Part shown: piece by piece, positions 50,687 through 60,332 of the stretch
Layout of the letters: each line of letters starts with the position of its first letter
Position numbering within the stretch: the first letter of the stretch is position 1
Assembly (NCBI GenBank): GCA_021821195.1
Contig: JAKACT010000002.1
Span: 248,001 to 312,000, forward strand
DNA length: 64,000 bases
From: Pseudomonadota bacterium
Lineage (GTDB): Bacteria; Pseudomonadota; Gammaproteobacteria; Xanthomonadales; Xanthomonadaceae
Reading direction: 5' to 3'
Notes under the pieces: generated by a model
Database searches by the model: none
Seen by the model: the letters and a program-made list of their open reading frames with translations, nothing else
What the model was told of the DNA's origin: nothing
Program-made: the position numbers and the translations under genes

Positions 50687-51508
50687 CTATTGCCGTTCGG
50701 TGCGGACGGCCGCGGGCGCGGCGAGGCCGGGCGTGGCGCGCCAGGGATTGATGTCCAGGCCGCCGCGGCGGGTGTAGCGGGCCTCCACCGACAGCTGCTG
50801 CGGCGCGCAGCGCGCCAGCAGGTCGACGAAGATCTGCTCCACGCACTGTTCGTGGAAGCCGGCGTGGTCGCGGAAGCTGACCAGGTAGCGCAACAGGCCG
50901 GCGCGGTCGAGGCGCGGGCCGCGGTAGGCGATGGTCACGTCGGCCCAGTCGGGCTGGCCGGTGACCGGGCAGTTGGATTTCAGCAGTGCGCTGTGCAGCG
51001 TCTCTTCAACGAGGTCGCCGGCATCGGCCTGCAGCAGCGATGCGTCCGGTGGGCCGTAGCTGTCGATGGCGATGTCGAGGCCGTCGATGTTCACGGTGTC
51101 GGTATCCACCGCCAATGCCGGCAGGCCGAAGGCCATCGTCACCGGCGCACCGGCGGCCTGCGACAGGTCCGCCTCGATGCGCGCGCGTACCGCTTCGGCA
51201 TCGTCGAAGCGGCTGGCGTTGAAGGAGTTCAGGTAGAGCTTGAGCGACTTGGATTCCACCAGGTTGGGTGAATCCGCCGGCACCTGCAGGGTGGCAGTGG
51301 CGACCCGGGGCTTGCCGCGGCCGTCCAGCCACGACAACTCGAACGCCTGCCAGCGGTCGATGCCGATGAACGGCAGCGCATCCACGGCGATGCCCAGCTG
51401 CGCACGCGCCGGAGCGCGCGGGATCGGGTACAGCAGGCCGGGGTCGTACTGCGCGGGATAGGCGGTCTCGCGGCCGAGCGGCGAATCGGCGGTGGTGTTG
51501 GCGTTCAT
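50687..51508 (-). CDS. queF: NADPH-dependent 7-cyano-7-deazaguanine reductase
   Basis: A 273-residue QueF of the two-domain type, which reduces preQ0 to preQ1 in queuosine synthesis. The QueF motif [13 protein letters not shown] and the catalytic Cys in [16 protein letters not shown] are present, as is [11 protein letters not shown]. Its ATG overlaps the zapE stop by 4 bases, so it is translated after zapE. The open frame upstream to 51637 is not coding. Confidence 0.94.
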   Translation of the reverse strand: MNANTTADSPLGRETAYPAQYDPGLLYPIPRAPARAQLGIAVDALPFIGIDRWQAFELSWLDGRGKPRVATATLQVPADSPNLVESKSLKLYLNSFNASRFDDAEAVRARIEADLSQAAGAPVTMAFGLPALAVDTDTVNIDGLDIAIDSYGPPDASLLQADAGDLVEETLHSALLKSNCPVTGQPDWADVTIAYRGPRLDRAGLLRYLVSFRDHAGFHEQCVEQIFVDLLARCAPQQLSVEARYTRRGGLDINPWRATPGLAAPAAVRTERQ

Positions 51509-52608
51509 TCGCAGCGGTGCTCGCGGGCAAGGTAGTCGGCGGACTGCATCTCGATCAGCCGCGAGGTGGTGCGTTCGAACGCGGCGGCCAGGCGTTCGCC
51601 CGAATACAGCGCCATTGGCGCGGCGTCGGCGGTGCACACCAGGTTGACGTGGCGGTCGTACAGCTCATCCACAAGGTGCACGAAGCGGCGCGCGGCGTCG
51701 TCGCGCAGCCCGTCGAAATGCGGGATGCCGCCCACCAGCACGGTATGGAATTCGCGTGCAATCTCGATGTAATCGGCATTCCCGCGCGGGCCCTCGCACA
51801 GCGCGGCGAAGTCGAACCAGCACAGCCCCTTGCTGCGCGCGCGCACCGGGATGCGGCGGCCATCGATGACGATGCCGGCGTCGCGGTGGCCATCGTCGCC
51901 GCCCAGTTCGTGCCAGCGCCGCTGCAGCCAGGCATCGCCGTCGGCGTCCAGCGGGGCGCGGTACACCGGCGACTGGGTCAGCGCGCGCAGCCGGTAGTCG
52001 GTGTCGCTGACCAGTTCGACCACTTCGCAGTGGCGCTGCAAAAGGGCGATCGCGGGCAGGAACCGCGCGCGCTGCAGGCCGTCCTTGTACAGCGCGGCGG
52101 GCGCGGCGTTGGAGGTGGTGACCAGCACCACGCCTTCGGCGAACAGGCGCTCCAGCAGCCGTGCCAGCAGCATCGCGTCGCCGATGTCGGAGACGAAGAA
52201 TTCATCGAGCACCAGCACGCGCAGGTTGCGGCGCCATTCGCGCGCGATCGCCGCCAGCGGGTCGCGCTGGCCGGCATGCGCGCGCAGGCGCTCGTGCACC
52301 TCGCGCATGAAGCGGTGGAAATGGGTGCGGCGCTTCTCGCGGATCGGCAGGCCGGCGTAGAACAGGTCGATCAGGAAGGTCTTGCCGCGGCCGACCCCGC
52401 CCCACAGGTACAGCCCGTGCACCGGCGGCGCCTCCGCCGGGCCGCCAAGCAGCCGCTGCAGCAGGCCGCGCGCGGGTGCTGGCCGCAGCAGTTCGGCATG
52501 GACGCGGTCGAGCGCGCGCAGCGCCGCCTGCTGGGCCGGATCGGCAAGCCAGTCGCCGCGCGCCACGCCCTCGGCGTAGCGCTGCGAAGGAAGCGTTGCT
52601 CCGCTCAT
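51505..52608 (-). CDS. zapE: Cell division ATPase ZapE (AFG1-like)
   Basis: A 367-residue AAA+ ATPase of the ZapE/AFG1 family, linked in E. coli to Z-ring constriction. Walker A is [15 protein letters not shown] and Walker B is [38 protein letters not shown] follows the family. The length is normal. Its start overlaps the stop of the hydrolase gene upstream and its stop overlaps queF, each by 4 bases. Confidence 0.92.
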   Translation of the reverse strand: MSGATLPSQRYAEGVARGDWLADPAQQAALRALDRVHAELLRPAPARGLLQRLLGGPAEAPPVHGLYLWGGVGRGKTFLIDLFYAGLPIREKRRTHFHRFMREVHERLRAHAGQRDPLAAIAREWRRNLRVLVLDEFFVSDIGDAMLLARLLERLFAEGVVLVTTSNAAPAALYKDGLQRARFLPAIALLQRHCEVVELVSDTDYRLRALTQSPVYRAPLDADGDAWLQRRWHELGGDDGHRDAGIVIDGRRIPVRARSKGLCWFDFAALCEGPRGNADYIEIAREFHTVLVGGIPHFDGLRDDAARRFVHLVDELYDRHVNLVCTADAAPMALYSGERLAAAFERTTSRLIEMQSADYLAREHRCE

Positions 52609-53279
52609 GCCGCGGGCGGCAGCGGCAGCCAGCCGCGGATGCCGTTTTTCAGCGCGCCGCGCAGGTCCATCAGCTTGCGATGGAAGAAGTGGCTGGTGTC
52701 GGGCATCTCCACCAGCGCGGGCGGCGAAGGCAGCGAGGCCACCCAGTCGCGCACGGCGGCGGCATCGACGATCTCGTCGGCATCGCCCTGGATCACCAGC
52801 CACGGCATGGTTGGCAGGGCGATGCCGGCGAACTCCCAGCTGCGTCCCACCGGCGGGGCGATGCTGATCAGCGCGGCCGCGCCCAGCTCCACCGCGCCGC
52901 GCAGCGACACCCAGGCACCGAAGCTGAAACCGGCCAGCCACAGCGCCTTGTCCGGATGGCGGGCGCGCGCCCACGCGGCGACCGCGCGCAGGTCGTCCAG
53001 CTCGCCATCGCCGTCGTCGAACTTGCCTTCGGAGCCACCCACGCCGCGGAAATTGAAGCGCAGGGTGGCGATGCCGGACTCGCGCAGCGCGCGCGCGGCC
53101 ATCGTCACCACCTTGTTGTGCATGGTGCCGCCCTCGGTGGGCAGCGGATGGCAGATGATCGCCAGCACCGGCTGCGGCGTGGCCTCGGCCGCGTCGTACG
53201 CGGCCTCGATCCGGCCCGCGGGGCCGTCGATGACCAGCGCCGCATCGGCGCCGGCGGGCTTGGCTGTCGTCTCGTTCAT
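52605..53279 (-). CDS. Alpha/beta hydrolase of the dienelactone-hydrolase-like type
   Basis: A 224-residue cytoplasmic hydrolase from the ATG at 53279; an ATG at 53288 is equally possible. It has the COG2945 layout: ICHPLPTEGGTMHNKVV, FNFRGVGGSEGKFDDG, the nucleophile elbow GFSFGAW, the acidic residue in IQGDADEIVD and the His in DTSHFFHRKL. The substrate is unknown. It is the first gene of a three-gene run with zapE and queF. Confidence 0.85.
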   Translation of the reverse strand: MNETTAKPAGADAALVIDGPAGRIEAAYDAAEATPQPVLAIICHPLPTEGGTMHNKVVTMAARALRESGIATLRFNFRGVGGSEGKFDDGDGELDDLRAVAAWARARHPDKALWLAGFSFGAWVSLRGAVELGAAALISIAPPVGRSWEFAGIALPTMPWLVIQGDADEIVDAAAVRDWVASLPSPPALVEMPDTSHFFHRKLMDLRGALKNGIRGWLPLPPAA

Positions 53280-53333
53280 GCCTGCCATGATGCCGCAGCC
53301 AGCGTGAAACCGCCGGCCGGCCCGCCACAAACG

Positions 53334-53359
53334 CGAACGCCGCCTGCAGGCGGCGTTCG
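53334..53359. terminator. Perfect palindrome between cytochrome c and hydrolase genes
   Basis: A continuous 26-base palindrome with CGAACGCCGCC and GGCGGCGTTCG as outer arms. It lies 21 bases after the cytochrome gene on the minus strand and probably ends that transcript. The U-tract is weak (GTTTGTG). Confidence 0.6.
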
Positions 53360-53379
53360 GCTGGCGCGCGGTGCGCGGC

Positions 53380-53901
53380 TTACTTGCTCTGCGACACCAT
53401 CCACTCGACCACGGCCTTCATCTGGTCGTCGGTCAGGGCCGGGTTGCCGCCCTTGGCCGGCATCACCCCGGCGGTGCCGGTGAAGCCTTCGGTGGCCTTC
53501 TTGATCAGCATCTCCACGCCCTGCTCCGCCGCGCGCGCGCCGATGCCGGCGGCATCAAGCTTCGGGGCGCCGCCGACGCCGGCGGTGTGGCAGCCGGTGC
53601 AGGGGCCGTTGTTGAAGATCTCGGCGCCGTCGGTGCGGCCGTCGAACGGCACGTTGGCGGTCTGTGCAGCGGAAGCCGCCGCGGCTGCGGCAGCCTGCGC
53701 CGCGGCGCCCGTGGCGCCGGCGTAGACAGCGCCCACCGGTGCGATGCGGTCCTGCAGGCTCTGCTTGGCCACCGCGCTTTCGGGGTATTCGACCTTGCCG
53801 TTGAGGTGGCGGGCAAACAGGATCAGGCCCAGTGCCAGCAATACCAGAAAGGCGATCACCATCGAGAAACGCTTGAGGAAAGCCAGGTCGTGAGTCCGCA
53901 T
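53380..53901 (-). CDS. Membrane-anchored cytochrome c5-type protein
   Basis: A 173-residue protein with one N-terminal membrane anchor (about residues 13-31), an Ala-rich linker (60-82) and a class I cytochrome c domain with CTGCH (101-105) and a distal Met in GVMPAKGGNPALTDDQM. It matches the cytochrome c5 family common in xanthomonads. It would carry electrons at the periplasmic face of the inner membrane. The ATG at 53901 gives a proper anchor; the upstream frame is not coding. Confidence 0.88.
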   Translation of the reverse strand: MRTHDLAFLKRFSMVIAFLVLLALGLILFARHLNGKVEYPESAVAKQSLQDRIAPVGAVYAGATGAAAQAAAAAAASAAQTANVPFDGRTDGAEIFNNGPCTGCHTAGVGGAPKLDAAGIGARAAEQGVEMLIKKATEGFTGTAGVMPAKGGNPALTDDQMKAVVEWMVSQSK

Positions 53902-54060
53902 GTTGTTCCCGCGCAGTCGTGGCCATTTTCGGCCGCCAAGCCCCGGATTATTCCAGAACCGGCGCTGCGGCGCGAGGTTTGCGGTGGGAGGCCGCCCTCC
54001 GGCAGGCGCCATCGACGTTTTGCGCATCTTCCTGGCGAGTGGGCGACGCCAGTCACACTA

Positions 54061-54090
54061 TTGACTTGATCAACTGGTTTAGGCGATAAC
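54061..54090 (+). promoter_or_regulatory. Predicted promoter of the autotransporter gene
   Basis: TTGACT and GATAAC are separated by 18 bases, about 105 bases before the autotransporter ATG. The remaining 5' leader has no gene. The TTGATCAA at 54066-54073 inside the spacer is palindromic and could be a regulator half-site, but this is weak. Confidence 0.45.
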
Positions 54091-54196
54091 TGAACAAATC
54101 GTGACGCGCAGGGGCAGGCGCGTCGCCGCGTGCATTGCGCAGGGTCAGACAGGGGCCGCTCGGGTCCCGATCTTCGATTTACTCACGGGAGGGGAC

Positions 54197-57100
54197 ATGG
54201 GCGACATCCGGAACGTCAACAAGTCGGGCAAGAACCGCAACCACCGCATCATCAAGCTGGATCCCATGACCCGCGCGGTGCGGTCGGTGCTGGCAGTGTC
54301 CGCGCTGACGCTCGGCATGGGCTTGGCCGGCAACGCTGCTGCGGCCAGCTACAAGTTGCCGGCGGCGATGGTGCATGCGCTGCAGGCCGAGCGGCCGGCC
54401 ATCGATGTTGCTCCGGTGTTCGATCTCACGACGGTGCCGCAGGCTGCGGCTTTCGGAGCCAGTTCCACCCCGTTCGTGGCCACGCTGATCGGCATCGACG
54501 AGCACCAGCCCGGGGATGTGGTGGTCGACAACGCCGATCCTATTTCCGTCTTTGATCTGTACAGCGATGCCATTGCAATCAGGGGCTACAGCGATGCGGG
54601 CGACGTAACCATCTCCAACAGCGCGACGGGAGCGCTCCAAGCCCAGTCGTTCTATAGCTCCGCGATCGGCATCTATGGCTATGCGACGACCGGCGATACG
54701 ACGATCAGCAATGCCGCCGATATCAACGTTCTGGCCAATTGGGGTCTGGCGGACGGCATTTTCGCGTCCGGTACGAACGTCGATGTTGAGAATACGGGCG
54801 ACATCACCGCCACCGGCTACACCTGGGCTGCCGGCATCGAGGCGCGTGGCGGCGAATCCTCGACGGTCACCAACGACGGCGCCATCACTGTCACCGCCAC
54901 CGGCTGGGGCGGTAATGCCAGCGGCCCGTATGCCGCTTACGGGATCTATGCCAGCTCCACGTACGGCAATGCCAGCGTGGTCAACGGCATTGCCGGGTCG
55001 ATCACTTCGTACGGGTACTACGCCACCGGCATCCGTACGCAGACCTACGGCGATGCCGAGGTCAGCAACGCCGGTGCCATCGTCGCCGGCAGCATGGTTT
55101 ACAGCGCATTGGCGTGGGGCATCCATTCGGAGGCGAGCGGGGAGGGCGCGACCGTCGCGATCGACAACACCGGCGATATCCAGGCAGCGGCCATTTTTGG
55201 CGCGACCGGCATCCAGGCCATTTCCAGCGGAGTAGGTGGTGTCGCGACCGTCAGCAACAGCGGCGACATCACGGTGCTCCAGAACCGACTGATGACCAGC
55301 TACGGCGCCTACGGCATCCTTGTGTCGGCAGACGGCGACTCCTCCATCAACAACAGCGGCGATATCTTTGTCGCTTCGAAGGGGCCGGCGTTCGGTTTGG
55401 CAGCGATGTCCTTCTCCGGCGAAGCCAGCGTCACCAACACAGGCAACGTTACCGTCAGCAGCACGGTGAACAGCACCGGCGTGACCCCCACCGGGTTGCT
55501 GGCGTTCGGCGCCAACGGCACCGCCGCCGTGGACAACAGCGGCACGGTCGTTGCGACGGGCGTGAGGAGGGCCGCCGGTATCGACGCCTCCGCCTATGGC
55601 GACGTCAGCATCGACAACAGTGGCGACGTCAGCGCCTACGCCACGGGCATGGTCACCAACACCCGCGCCGACGGCGTCAAGGCGGTTTCGGGCAGCGGCA
55701 CCATCACGCTCGACAACAGCGGTTCGATCTACGCCAGCGGCACCACGGTGGGGCTGGGCGTCTATGCGGTGGCGGAAAACGGCAATATCGCCATCAACAA
55801 TGCCGTCGACGGCAGCATCGGGGCGTACTCGTACTACGGCGTCGCCCGCGGCGTGTTCGCCTACGCCACCCATGGCGACATCGCCATCGACAGCGCCGGC
55901 GCCATCGATGCCTACGGCTGGACCCGGACCTACGGCGTCATGGCCCTGGCCCCGGGCGGCGACGCGGCCGTGGACAGCAGCGGCACCATCTACGCGAGGA
56001 GCGGCAGCAACAATGCCACGGGCGTGCTGGCATCCACCGACCAGGGCGTGGCCAGCATCACCAACAGCGGCGACATCCAGGTCATCAGCCGTACCGGGTC
56101 CTATGGCGTGCGCGCCTATGGCTATGCGGGTGCCGACATCGGCAACAGCGGCAACATCTACGCGGCCAGCACCAATGGCGTGGCCGTCGGGATGATGACG
56201 CAGGCGGGCGACGGTAACGCCACGGTCACCAACACCGGTGGCAGCATCGAGGTGAAAGCCGCGACAGCGGCATTCGGCATCTTTGCCGACTCGGCATATG
56301 GCAACGCGACCGTCACCAATGCCAGCGAGATCAGTGCGCTGGGCGTCAACAGTGCCGCCACGGGCATCAGGGCTACGGCGAGCGGTGACGTGGACATCAC
56401 CAACAGCGCCGCTATCGATGCCATGTCCAACGGCGACGCGATCGGCATCTACGGCTACTCGTTGGCCGCCGACGCCACCATCGACAATAGCGGCGACATC
56501 ACCGCCAGTTCGTACTACGGCCTGGCGGACGGCATTTTCGCGTCCGGCCAGGATGTCGCCGTCACCAATTCCGGTGCGGTCTCGGCGACCAGCGTTTACG
56601 GCGACTGGGCGGCGGGCATCGAGGCGCAGGGCAGCAATTCGACCCAGGTCAGCAACACCGGCGACATCACCGCCAGCGCGATGCCATTCCTGCAGGTGGA
56701 AGACGGCACCAGCGTGCTGTATTCCACCGGCGGCGGGCAGGCATTCGGCATCTATGCCACGGCCGGGGCTGGCAACGGCGTGGTCACCAACAGCGGCAGC
56801 CTGGTCGTGCAGGGCGGCTACGCCACCGGTATCGAGGCCCAGTCCGTGGGCAACCTGTCGGTCACCAACAGCGGCGACATCTTCGCGGGCACCGGGCTGG
56901 GGGCGTACTACAACAGCAACAACGGATATGGCTATTACTACGGCACGCTGATGGCCACCGGCATCAACGCCTCGGGCAACGGCGAAGGCATGCACGTCGC
57001 CGTGGCCAACACCGGCGATATCGCGGCTGACGGCATTTTCGGCGCGTCCGGCATCAGTGCCACGGCGAGCGGGTTGGGTGGCACGGCGGTAGTGACCAAT

Positions 57101-60100
57101 ACCGGCGACATCACCGCGGCGCAGTATGTCGCCGGTGGCTACGGCGCATTCGGCATCGTGGCCTCCACGGACGGGGATTCGGGCATCGACAACGGCGGCG
57201 CGATCACCGTGACGTCGGGCGGTACCGGCTACGGCGTGGCGGCCCTGTCGTTCGCTGGCGATGCCGTGGTGGTCAACTCCGGTGACGTGGGCGTCGAGGC
57301 CAGCACGGCCGCCAGCAAGTACTACGGCAGCTACGGGCTGCTTGCGTTCGCCGGCAATGGCTATGCCGCGGTGGACAACAGCGGCTCGGTCTCGGTCAGC
57401 AACGCCGGCATCACGGCCGCGCCGGCACGCGCGGTGGATGCGCAGGGCCAGCAGGGCGTGGGCGTGGTCAACAGCGGCGCGCTGTACGCCGATGGCAAGT
57501 ACGCGTATGGCGTGTTCGCGGTTTCGGCCGGCGGCGACGTGGCGGTGAGCAACACCGCGGATGGCGACATCGGCTTCTACTCCTACCTCGGCTACGGCAC
57601 CGGCATCCTCGGTGTGTCCGAAGGCGGTGATGTCGCCATCGGCAATGCAGGCGCCATCGCAGGCTATGCCTATTCGCAGGCGGCGGGCATCTTCGGCGGC
57701 GCGAGCACCGGTGACGTCGACGTCAGTAACGCCAGCACTGGCAGCATCGATATCGTGTCCGCGGGCTTTGCAGTGGGCATCTTCGCCCGCGCCGATTACG
57801 GTACCGCCACCATCGTCAACAGCGGCGACATCAGCGCATCGGTGTTCCCCGACACGGGCTACCAGGGCGACGTGGCATATGGCCTGCTGGCGACCTCCGA
57901 CTATGGCTACGCCGCGGCCGGGAACAGTGGCGGCATCCAGGTGGACGGCTACTACACCGCGACCGGCATCGCCGCGCGCTCGCTCCTCGGCAGCACGGTG
58001 AGCACCGCCGCCGGTAGCCACATCAACGCGACCGCGTATTACGTCGCGATCGGCATCGAAGGCCGCGCCGAGGGTGGCGACGTGACCGTCGGCAGTGCCG
58101 GCGACATCACCACCGCTGGCGGGTATGGCAGCGTCGGCATCCAGGCGTACAGCGCGATGGGCGACGTGACGGTCGGCAATACCGGGCACATCAGCGCGGC
58201 CTCCGGGTATGGCATCGCCATCGGCGCGACCGCCTACACCATGGACGGCCTGGCCACGGTCACCAACAACGGCCTGGTCGAAGCGGACGGCGCCATGGCC
58301 TCGTACGGCATCCTGGCGCAAGCCTATGCCGGCGACGTGGTGGTCAACGTGGGTAGCGCCGGACAGGTGGAGGCCAGTGCCGGCATAGCCGCTTTTGGCG
58401 TCCTGGCCAACGCCGCGGATGGCGATGCCACCGTGAACAACGCCGGCCAGATCCATGCCGGCGGCGCCGCATACAACTTCGGCGTGGTATTCGAGGGCCT
58501 GTACGGCGCCAACACGCTCAACAACCTCGCTACCGGCGTCATCAGCGCCGATGGCGATGAAGGCTACGCGTTCGCGGTTGCCGGCAACGACGGCGTCGAA
58601 ACCATCAACAACAGCGGTCGCATCCTCGGTGCGATCAGCCTGTACGGCGGCGACGACGTGTTCAGCAACAAGGCCGGCGGCACGTGGGACGTGGGCAGCA
58701 ACTTGTCCACCGACTTCGGCGACGGCAACGACACGCTGGCCAACGCCGGCGGCGGCACCATCACGCTCAATGCGGGCCAAATCGCCTTCGGTGCGGGCGA
58801 CGACACCATCAACAATGCCGGCCTGGTCCGCCTGACCGACAGCACGATCACGATGGGCGACGGCCAGGCAGGGCCGGTTCCGACGCTGGCGATGCTGCCG
58901 CAGGCCGTCGAGGCCAATGCGTTCAACAATAGCGGCACATTGGACATTGTCGGCAACAGCGCGATCGATACTGCGGGTGGCACGTTCACCAATACCGGCC
59001 TGGTTGATTTCGTGAACGGCGCCATCACCGATGCACTGACCGTGGACGGCACCCTCGCGGGCAGCGGCCAGATGGCCATCGACGTCAATTTCAATGACCT
59101 CACGGCCGACCAGTTGGTAATCAACGGTAATGTCGCCAGCGGAGCGGTGCAGACCGTGAACGTGAAGTTCGTTGGCGTGCCGACCATCGATGCACCTGCG
59201 ATCGATTTCGCCAGCGTCACCGGCACTTCGGCGGCTGGCAGCTTCGTGGGAGGCCAGGTGATCGGTTACAACGAGAATGGCAATTTCCTGAGTCTGGGCG
59301 TGGGAGTCACCAGCACATTGGACGCGGGCAACGCAGCGGACGATGTTTTCTCGATCGGCCTGACGGTGGAAGGGCTGAGCGACGGCGGAACGCTGGCGGC
59401 CAACGCGGCGTCGGGTGCGGCGGGTCTCCTCAACTCGCAGGTCGGCACCTTCCGCCAGCGCCTGGGCGTGAATCCGTATGGCGATGCGGGCAAGGTGCTG
59501 AGCGCGTTCATGCGCGTCTATACCGACCAGGGTGACGTGAATCCGACCCACACCGCAGGGAACTTCGGCCAAGGTGGCAACTTCGCCTACGAACAGGCCA
59601 GCTGGGGCCGTGAGTTTGGCGTCAATGCCAACCTGTTCGGCAACTTCCACGCGGGCGTGGTGATGGGCAATGCCGACAGTCGCCAGCGCCTGGCCGACGG
59701 CGTGGGCCAGAACCGCATGGAAGGCAGCACCTTCGGCGCCTATGCCACCTGGTACGTGCCGGAAGGCCTGTACGTCGATCTGAGCGCCCGCTGGATGGGC
59801 GCGGAAATCCGTTCGGAATCGGTCGGCGCCAACCTGCAAAGCCGCGCCCGCACCAATGCGGTCAGCCTGGAAGCTGGTTATGAGTGGAAGCTGGGCGGCG
59901 TCAACATCGTGCCGCAGGCGCAGTACATCCGTACCCGCGTCGAGGATGTCCGCACGTTCTACGGCGAGCACCTGGATTTCACCGCGCATGGCGGTACCTT
60001 CGAGCGTGGCCGCATCGGCGTGGAGCTCAACAAGTCCTTCCAGTCCGGTGACATCCGCTGGACGCCTTACGGTTCGGTCAGCGCGATCCGCGACAGCGGC

Positions 60101-60289
60101 GGCAAGACCGCCTACAGCGTGGGCGATTTCCATGGCGAGACCGGCGTCCGCGGCAGCCGTACGATGGCGGAACTGGGCATCGGCGTGCAGAAGGGCGGGT
60201 TTGGCTTCACCCTGGGCGCCAACTGGCTGGACGGCGGCTCGATGAAGAGCTTTGTCGGCGGCCAGGCCAACGTTCGCTACTCCTGGTAA
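54197..60289 (+). CDS. Large autotransporter (type Va secretion) with beta-helix passenger
   Basis: A 2030-residue protein. It has an extended N-terminal signal (a basic region of about 25 residues, then TRAVRSVLAVSALTLGMGLA and AAA-type cleavage), a passenger of about 1650 residues built from dozens of turns of the type GI-x-A-x5-GD-x2-V-x-NSGDI, and a C-terminal beta-barrel of about 270 residues that ends in RYSW, with an aromatic last residue. The passenger reads as a surface beta-helix, probably an adhesin. A strong GGGAGGGG site precedes the ATG. The passenger contains a 592-codon internal duplication (54746 and 56522 start identical 26-base stretches). Ligand unknown. Confidence 0.9.
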   Translation: MGDIRNVNKSGKNRNHRIIKLDPMTRAVRSVLAVSALTLGMGLAGNAAAASYKLPAAMVHALQAERPAIDVAPVFDLTTVPQAAAFGASSTPFVATLIGIDEHQPGDVVVDNADPISVFDLYSDAIAIRGYSDAGDVTISNSATGALQAQSFYSSAIGIYGYATTGDTTISNAADINVLANWGLADGIFASGTNVDVENTGDITATGYTWAAGIEARGGESSTVTNDGAITVTATGWGGNASGPYAAYGIYASSTYGNASVVNGIAGSITSYGYYATGIRTQTYGDAEVSNAGAIVAGSMVYSALAWGIHSEASGEGATVAIDNTGDIQAAAIFGATGIQAISSGVGGVATVSNSGDITVLQNRLMTSYGAYGILVSADGDSSINNSGDIFVASKGPAFGLAAMSFSGEASVTNTGNVTVSSTVNSTGVTPTGLLAFGANGTAAVDNSGTVVATGVRRAAGIDASAYGDVSIDNSGDVSAYATGMVTNTRADGVKAVSGSGTITLDNSGSIYASGTTVGLGVYAVAENGNIAINNAVDGSIGAYSYYGVARGVFAYATHGDIAIDSAGAIDAYGWTRTYGVMALAPGGDAAVDSSGTIYARSGSNNATGVLASTDQGVASITNSGDIQVISRTGSYGVRAYGYAGADIGNSGNIYAASTNGVAVGMMTQAGDGNATVTNTGGSIEVKAATAAFGIFADSAYGNATVTNASEISALGVNSAATGIRATASGDVDITNSAAIDAMSNGDAIGIYGYSLAADATIDNSGDITASSYYGLADGIFASGQDVAVTNSGAVSATSVYGDWAAGIEAQGSNSTQVSNTGDITASAMPFLQVEDGTSVLYSTGGGQAFGIYATAGAGNGVVTNSGSLVVQGGYATGIEAQSVGNLSVTNSGDIFAGTGLGAYYNSNNGYGYYYGTLMATGINASGNGEGMHVAVANTGDIAADGIFGASGISATASGLGGTAVVTNTGDITAAQYVAGGYGAFGIVASTDGDSGIDNGGAITVTSGGTGYGVAALSFAGDAVVVNSGDVGVEASTAASKYYGSYGLLAFAGNGYAAVDNSGSVSVSNAGITAAPARAVDAQGQQGVGVVNSGALYADGKYAYGVFAVSAGGDVAVSNTADGDIGFYSYLGYGTGILGVSEGGDVAIGNAGAIAGYAYSQAAGIFGGASTGDVDVSNASTGSIDIVSAGFAVGIFARADYGTATIVNSGDISASVFPDTGYQGDVAYGLLATSDYGYAAAGNSGGIQVDGYYTATGIAARSLLGSTVSTAAGSHINATAYYVAIGIEGRAEGGDVTVGSAGDITTAGGYGSVGIQAYSAMGDVTVGNTGHISAASGYGIAIGATAYTMDGLATVTNNGLVEADGAMASYGILAQAYAGDVVVNVGSAGQVEASAGIAAFGVLANAADGDATVNNAGQIHAGGAAYNFGVVFEGLYGANTLNNLATGVISADGDEGYAFAVAGNDGVETINNSGRILGAISLYGGDDVFSNKAGGTWDVGSNLSTDFGDGNDTLANAGGGTITLNAGQIAFGAGDDTINNAGLVRLTDSTITMGDGQAGPVPTLAMLPQAVEANAFNNSGTLDIVGNSAIDTAGGTFTNTGLVDFVNGAITDALTVDGTLAGSGQMAIDVNFNDLTADQLVINGNVASGAVQTVNVKFVGVPTIDAPAIDFASVTGTSAAGSFVGGQVIGYNENGNFLSLGVGVTSTLDAGNAADDVFSIGLTVEGLSDGGTLAANAASGAAGLLNSQVGTFRQRLGVNPYGDAGKVLSAFMRVYTDQGDVNPTHTAGNFGQGGNFAYEQASWGREFGVNANLFGNFHAGVVMGNADSRQRLADGVGQNRMEGSTFGAYATWYVPEGLYVDLSARWMGAEIRSESVGANLQSRARTNAVSLEAGYEWKLGGVNIVPQAQYIRTRVEDVRTFYGEHLDFTAHGGTFERGRIGVELNKSFQSGDIRWTPYGSVSAIRDSGGKTAYSVGDFHGETGVRGSRTMAELGIGVQKGGFGFTLGANWLDGGSMKSFVGGQANVRYSW

Positions 60290-60332
60290 TTCCTGCCAAC
60301 GGCCCGGCCACGCGCCGGGCCCGCGGCAGCAC

